A stretch of 64,000 nt of DNA from assembly GCA_934373235.1 (NCBI GenBank), contig CAKROW010000004.1, positions 1-64,000 of the forward strand, read 5' to 3'. Positions within the stretch are counted from its first letter, which is position 1; the number at the start of each line of letters is the position of its first letter. The notes below the pieces were generated by a model, which was not told where the DNA came from, ran no database searches, and saw only the letters and a program-made list of their open reading frames with translations. The position numbers were made by a program, and so were the translations under genes. This document shows, in pieces, positions 62,374 to 64,000 of the stretch. Origin of the DNA: an uncultured Blautia sp. (GTDB taxonomy: Bacteria; Bacillota; Clostridia; Lachnospirales; Lachnospiraceae).

Positions 62374-62508
62374 ATGAAGATGACATTTCAGCCAAAAAAG
62401 AGATCCAGAGCTAAGGTTCACGGCTTCAGAGCTCGTATGAGCACAAAGGGCGGACGTAAAGTATTAGCTGCAAGAAGATTAAAAGGAAGAAAACAGTTAT
62501 CAGCATAA
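62374..62508 (+). CDS. rpmH: 50S ribosomal protein L34
   Basis: A 44-residue, highly basic protein starting MKMTFQPKKRSRAKVHGF and ending GRKQLSA, the standard L34 sequence. AGGGAGG is upstream. The first plus-strand gene right of the origin. Confidence 0.97.
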   Translation: MKMTFQPKKRSRAKVHGFRARMSTKGGRKVLAARRLKGRKQLSA

Positions 62509-62513
62509 GATTT

Positions 62514-62540
62514 AAGACCGCATTTATGTGGTCTTTTCTT
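62514..62540 (+). terminator. Hairpin between rpmH and rnpA
   Basis: AAGACC (62514-62519) pairs with GGTCTT (62530-62535), followed by TTCTT. It is weak and could lower readthrough into rnpA. A second palindrome, ATCTGCAGTTGCAGAT, is near 62564-62579. Confidence 0.45.
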
Positions 62541-62602
62541 CTGTTAGCAGACAATGATAAGATATCTGCAGTTGCAGATGTCAGGTATTAAGGAGGATTC
62601 GT

Positions 62603-62965
62603 TTGAATAAATCAGAGTCCTTAAAGAAAAACCAGGATTTCAGAATCGTATATCAAAAAGGAACATCATACGCAAATCGGCTTCTGGTGATGTATGTGCT
62701 GGAGAATCAGCACAGGAAGAATCGTCTGGGAATATCAGTAAGCAAAAAAGTAGGGAATAGTGTGGTACGCCACAGGATCACCAGGCTGGTAAGAGAAAGC
62801 TATCGACTGAATGAGAATTTATTTGACAGTAACCTTGATATTGTAGTCGTTGCACGTGCAGCAGCCAAAGGCAAAGGATATCGTGAGATTGAGAGTGCAC
62901 TGATGCATCTTGCAGGGAAACATCATATAGCAGGTAATGACAATGATAAAAAAAATTCTGATTAA
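62603..62965 (+). CDS. rnpA: Ribonuclease P protein component
   Basis: The protein subunit of RNase P, which cuts tRNA 5' leaders. The RNR-type motif NSVVRHRITRLVRES is intact. 120 residues. The start is TTG, supported by AAGGAGG about six bases upstream. It overlaps yidD by 29 bases. Confidence 0.94.
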   Translation: MNKSESLKKNQDFRIVYQKGTSYANRLLVMYVLENQHRKNRLGISVSKKVGNSVVRHRITRLVRESYRLNENLFDSNLDIVVVARAAAKGKGYREIESALMHLAGKHHIAGNDNDKKNSD

Positions 62966-63155
62966 GATGATCCGGCTCTACCAGATCTATATATCGCCGA
63001 TGAAGAGAACAAAATGTCCTTATATTCCCACATGTTCTCAATATGGTTTGGAAGCAATTGAAAAATATGGCGCATTAAAGGGCAGTCTCCTTGCGGCATG
63101 GAGGATACTTCGCTGTAATCCTTTTTCCCATGGAGGCTATGACCCTGTGCCATGA
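62937..63155 (+). CDS. yidD: Membrane protein insertion efficiency factor
   Basis: A 72-residue protein of the YidD family with the motif CPYIPTCSQYGLEAI. It assists YidC. The ATG lies within the end of rnpA, in a different frame, as in many bacteria. Confidence 0.93.
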   Translation: MTMIKKILIKMIRLYQIYISPMKRTKCPYIPTCSQYGLEAIEKYGALKGSLLAAWRILRCNPFSHGGYDPVP

Positions 63156-63195
63156 ATCGGACTTTTACAATTGAATAAGTCTAGGAGGAAATGAA

Positions 63196-64000
63196 TTGAA
63201 TTTGGGAATGTTTTTAGCAACAAAAACCAGCACTCCTATTATCGGACAGATCGCGTCTGTGATGGGATGGATCATGGATGGCATTTATAAGGTGTTGAAC
63301 AGCCTGTTCGGAATTCAGAACATTGGCCTTTGTATCATTATCTTCAGTATTCTTATTTTTGCATTTATGACACCGCTGCAGATCAAGCAGCAGAAGTTTT
63401 CCAAGTTAAGCGCCATCATGCAGCCTGAGATCCAGAAGATCCAGAAGAAATATCAGGGCAGGAAAGATCAGGATTCCATGATGAAAATGAACGAGGAGAC
63501 ACAGGCCGTATATCAGAAATACGGTGTTTCCCCTACAGGTAGCTGTGTACAGTTGGCTGTTCAGATGCCGATCCTGTTTGCGCTGTATCAGGTTATCTAC
63601 AGGATCCCTGCATATGTAGGCAGTGTAAAATCTGCTCTTATGGGTGCTGTAGATCAGATTGTTGCCATAAATGGTTATACAGATATTCTGCAGAACTTTA
63701 TTACAGACAACAAGATGACCAGAGTAAGACTGATCATGGATGCATCCGGAAATGCAACCAGCAACTCTGTTGTTGATTTCTTATATGCACTTTCTCCTTC
63801 ACAGTGGGATAAGCTTGCAGATATGAGTCAGTTTTCCGGCTTCACAGATACCATCAATCAGGCAGCAGGAAGCATGTCTCACATGCAGAATTTCCTGGGA
63901 CTGAACATTGCCGACCAGCCTTTGTACTATATCCAGCAGGCTGTTAAGGGTGGATCTATCCTGATCGCCATTGCGGCACTTCTGATCCCGTTCCTTTCCT
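63196..64000 (+). CDS. yidC: Membrane insertase YidC/OxaA (partial, cut by window end)
   Basis: An Oxa1-type insertase. Segments IFAFMTPLQIKQQKFSKLSAIMQPEIQ and CVQLAVQMPILFALY contain family hallmarks, and several transmembrane helices are visible. Start is TTG at 63196, seven bases after AGGAGG; ATG 63208 is an alternative. The gene runs past base 64000 with about 268 codons seen. It lacks the large N-terminal domain of Gram-negative YidC. Confidence 0.92.
   Translation, partial: MNLGMFLATKTSTPIIGQIASVMGWIMDGIYKVLNSLFGIQNIGLCIIIFSILIFAFMTPLQIKQQKFSKLSAIMQPEIQKIQKKYQGRKDQDSMMKMNEETQAVYQKYGVSPTGSCVQLAVQMPILFALYQVIYRIPAYVGSVKSALMGAVDQIVAINGYTDILQNFITDNKMTRVRLIMDASGNATSNSVVDFLYALSPSQWDKLADMSQFSGFTDTINQAAGSMSHMQNFLGLNIADQPLYYIQQAVKGGSILIAIAALLIPFLS

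Noticed and set aside
1..64000. CRISPR arrays, insertion sequences and prophage genes
   Set aside because: No spaced identical repeats with unique spacers, no transposase or integrase motifs and no phage structural genes were seen.

Overview
The window comes from the chromosomal origin region of a low-to-middle GC Gram-positive bacterium. The protein families, a TPP and a SAM-I riboswitch, AGGAGG-type ribosome binding sites and the gene order around dnaA all point to Clostridia, most likely family Lachnospiraceae. I cannot fix the genus from sequence alone. Genes left of dnaA lie almost entirely on the minus strand and rpmH-rnpA-yidD-yidC lie on the plus strand, so most transcription runs away from an origin at about 60.2-62.3 kb.

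Left edge (1-800): two tandem strong promoters point left, probably at an rRNA operon just outside the window. Next comes a tRNA-Ser(GCT) gene with its own promoter, then a gene-free stretch with one strong hairpin.

Sulfur block (0.8-9.4 kb, minus strand): one long operon, metY, a siroheme sulfite reductase, tusA-like, hcyS, hcyF, hcyD, aprA, aprB, cysD and cysN. Read as a pathway, sulfate is activated to APS (CysDN), reduced to sulfite (AprAB) and then to sulfide (sulfite reductase). The sulfur is loaded as a thiocarboxylate on the carrier HcyS (activated by HcyF, trimmed by HcyD) and passed by MetY to O-acetylhomoserine to make homocysteine. This matches the protein-thiocarboxylate homocysteine route described in Wolinella succinogenes. 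Sulfate uptake genes (sbp1 at 14.5 kb; cysA, cysW, cysT and sbp2 at 18.8-22.6 kb) and a LacI-family regulator (22.8-23.8 kb) are close by. Five copies of a TGAAAACGTTTTCA-like operator occur in this neighbourhood.

Between the sulfur genes: a two-component system (9.6-11.6 kb), a secreted Ser/Asp-rich protein, a secreted beta-helix protein, and a thiS-thiG-thiH thiamine operon behind a TPP riboswitch. HcyS and ThiS both end in Gly-Gly-Gly-X-Arg instead of the usual free Gly-Gly.

24-34 kb: a large secreted leucine-rich-repeat/Ig-like protein, plsC, a small membrane protein, gyrA and gyrB, with a long hairpin in the gyrB leader. 33.7-39.4 kb: a conserved Firmicutes block, rsmI, trmN6-like, ricT (PSP1), holB, a guanylate-kinase-like gene and an Orn/Lys/Arg decarboxylase. 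39.6-43.1 kb: a DeoR-type regulator with cutC, nagB and nagA. 43.4-46.7 kb: a second two-component system and metK behind a SAM-I riboswitch. 47-54.5 kb: murA, aroK, a flavoprotein, a CBS/DRTGG pyrophosphatase, an S1-domain protein, a tiny candidate membrane-peptide ORF, a small secreted protein and rsmA. 54.5-57.6 kb: an unusual 1023-residue TPR/acidic/AAA-like protein. 57.6-64 kb: recF, yaaA, dnaN, dnaA, rpmH, rnpA, yidD and a partial yidC, with DnaA boxes on both sides of dnaA.

Several hairpin repeats are dispersed through intergenic regions. No insertion sequence, prophage or CRISPR array was found.
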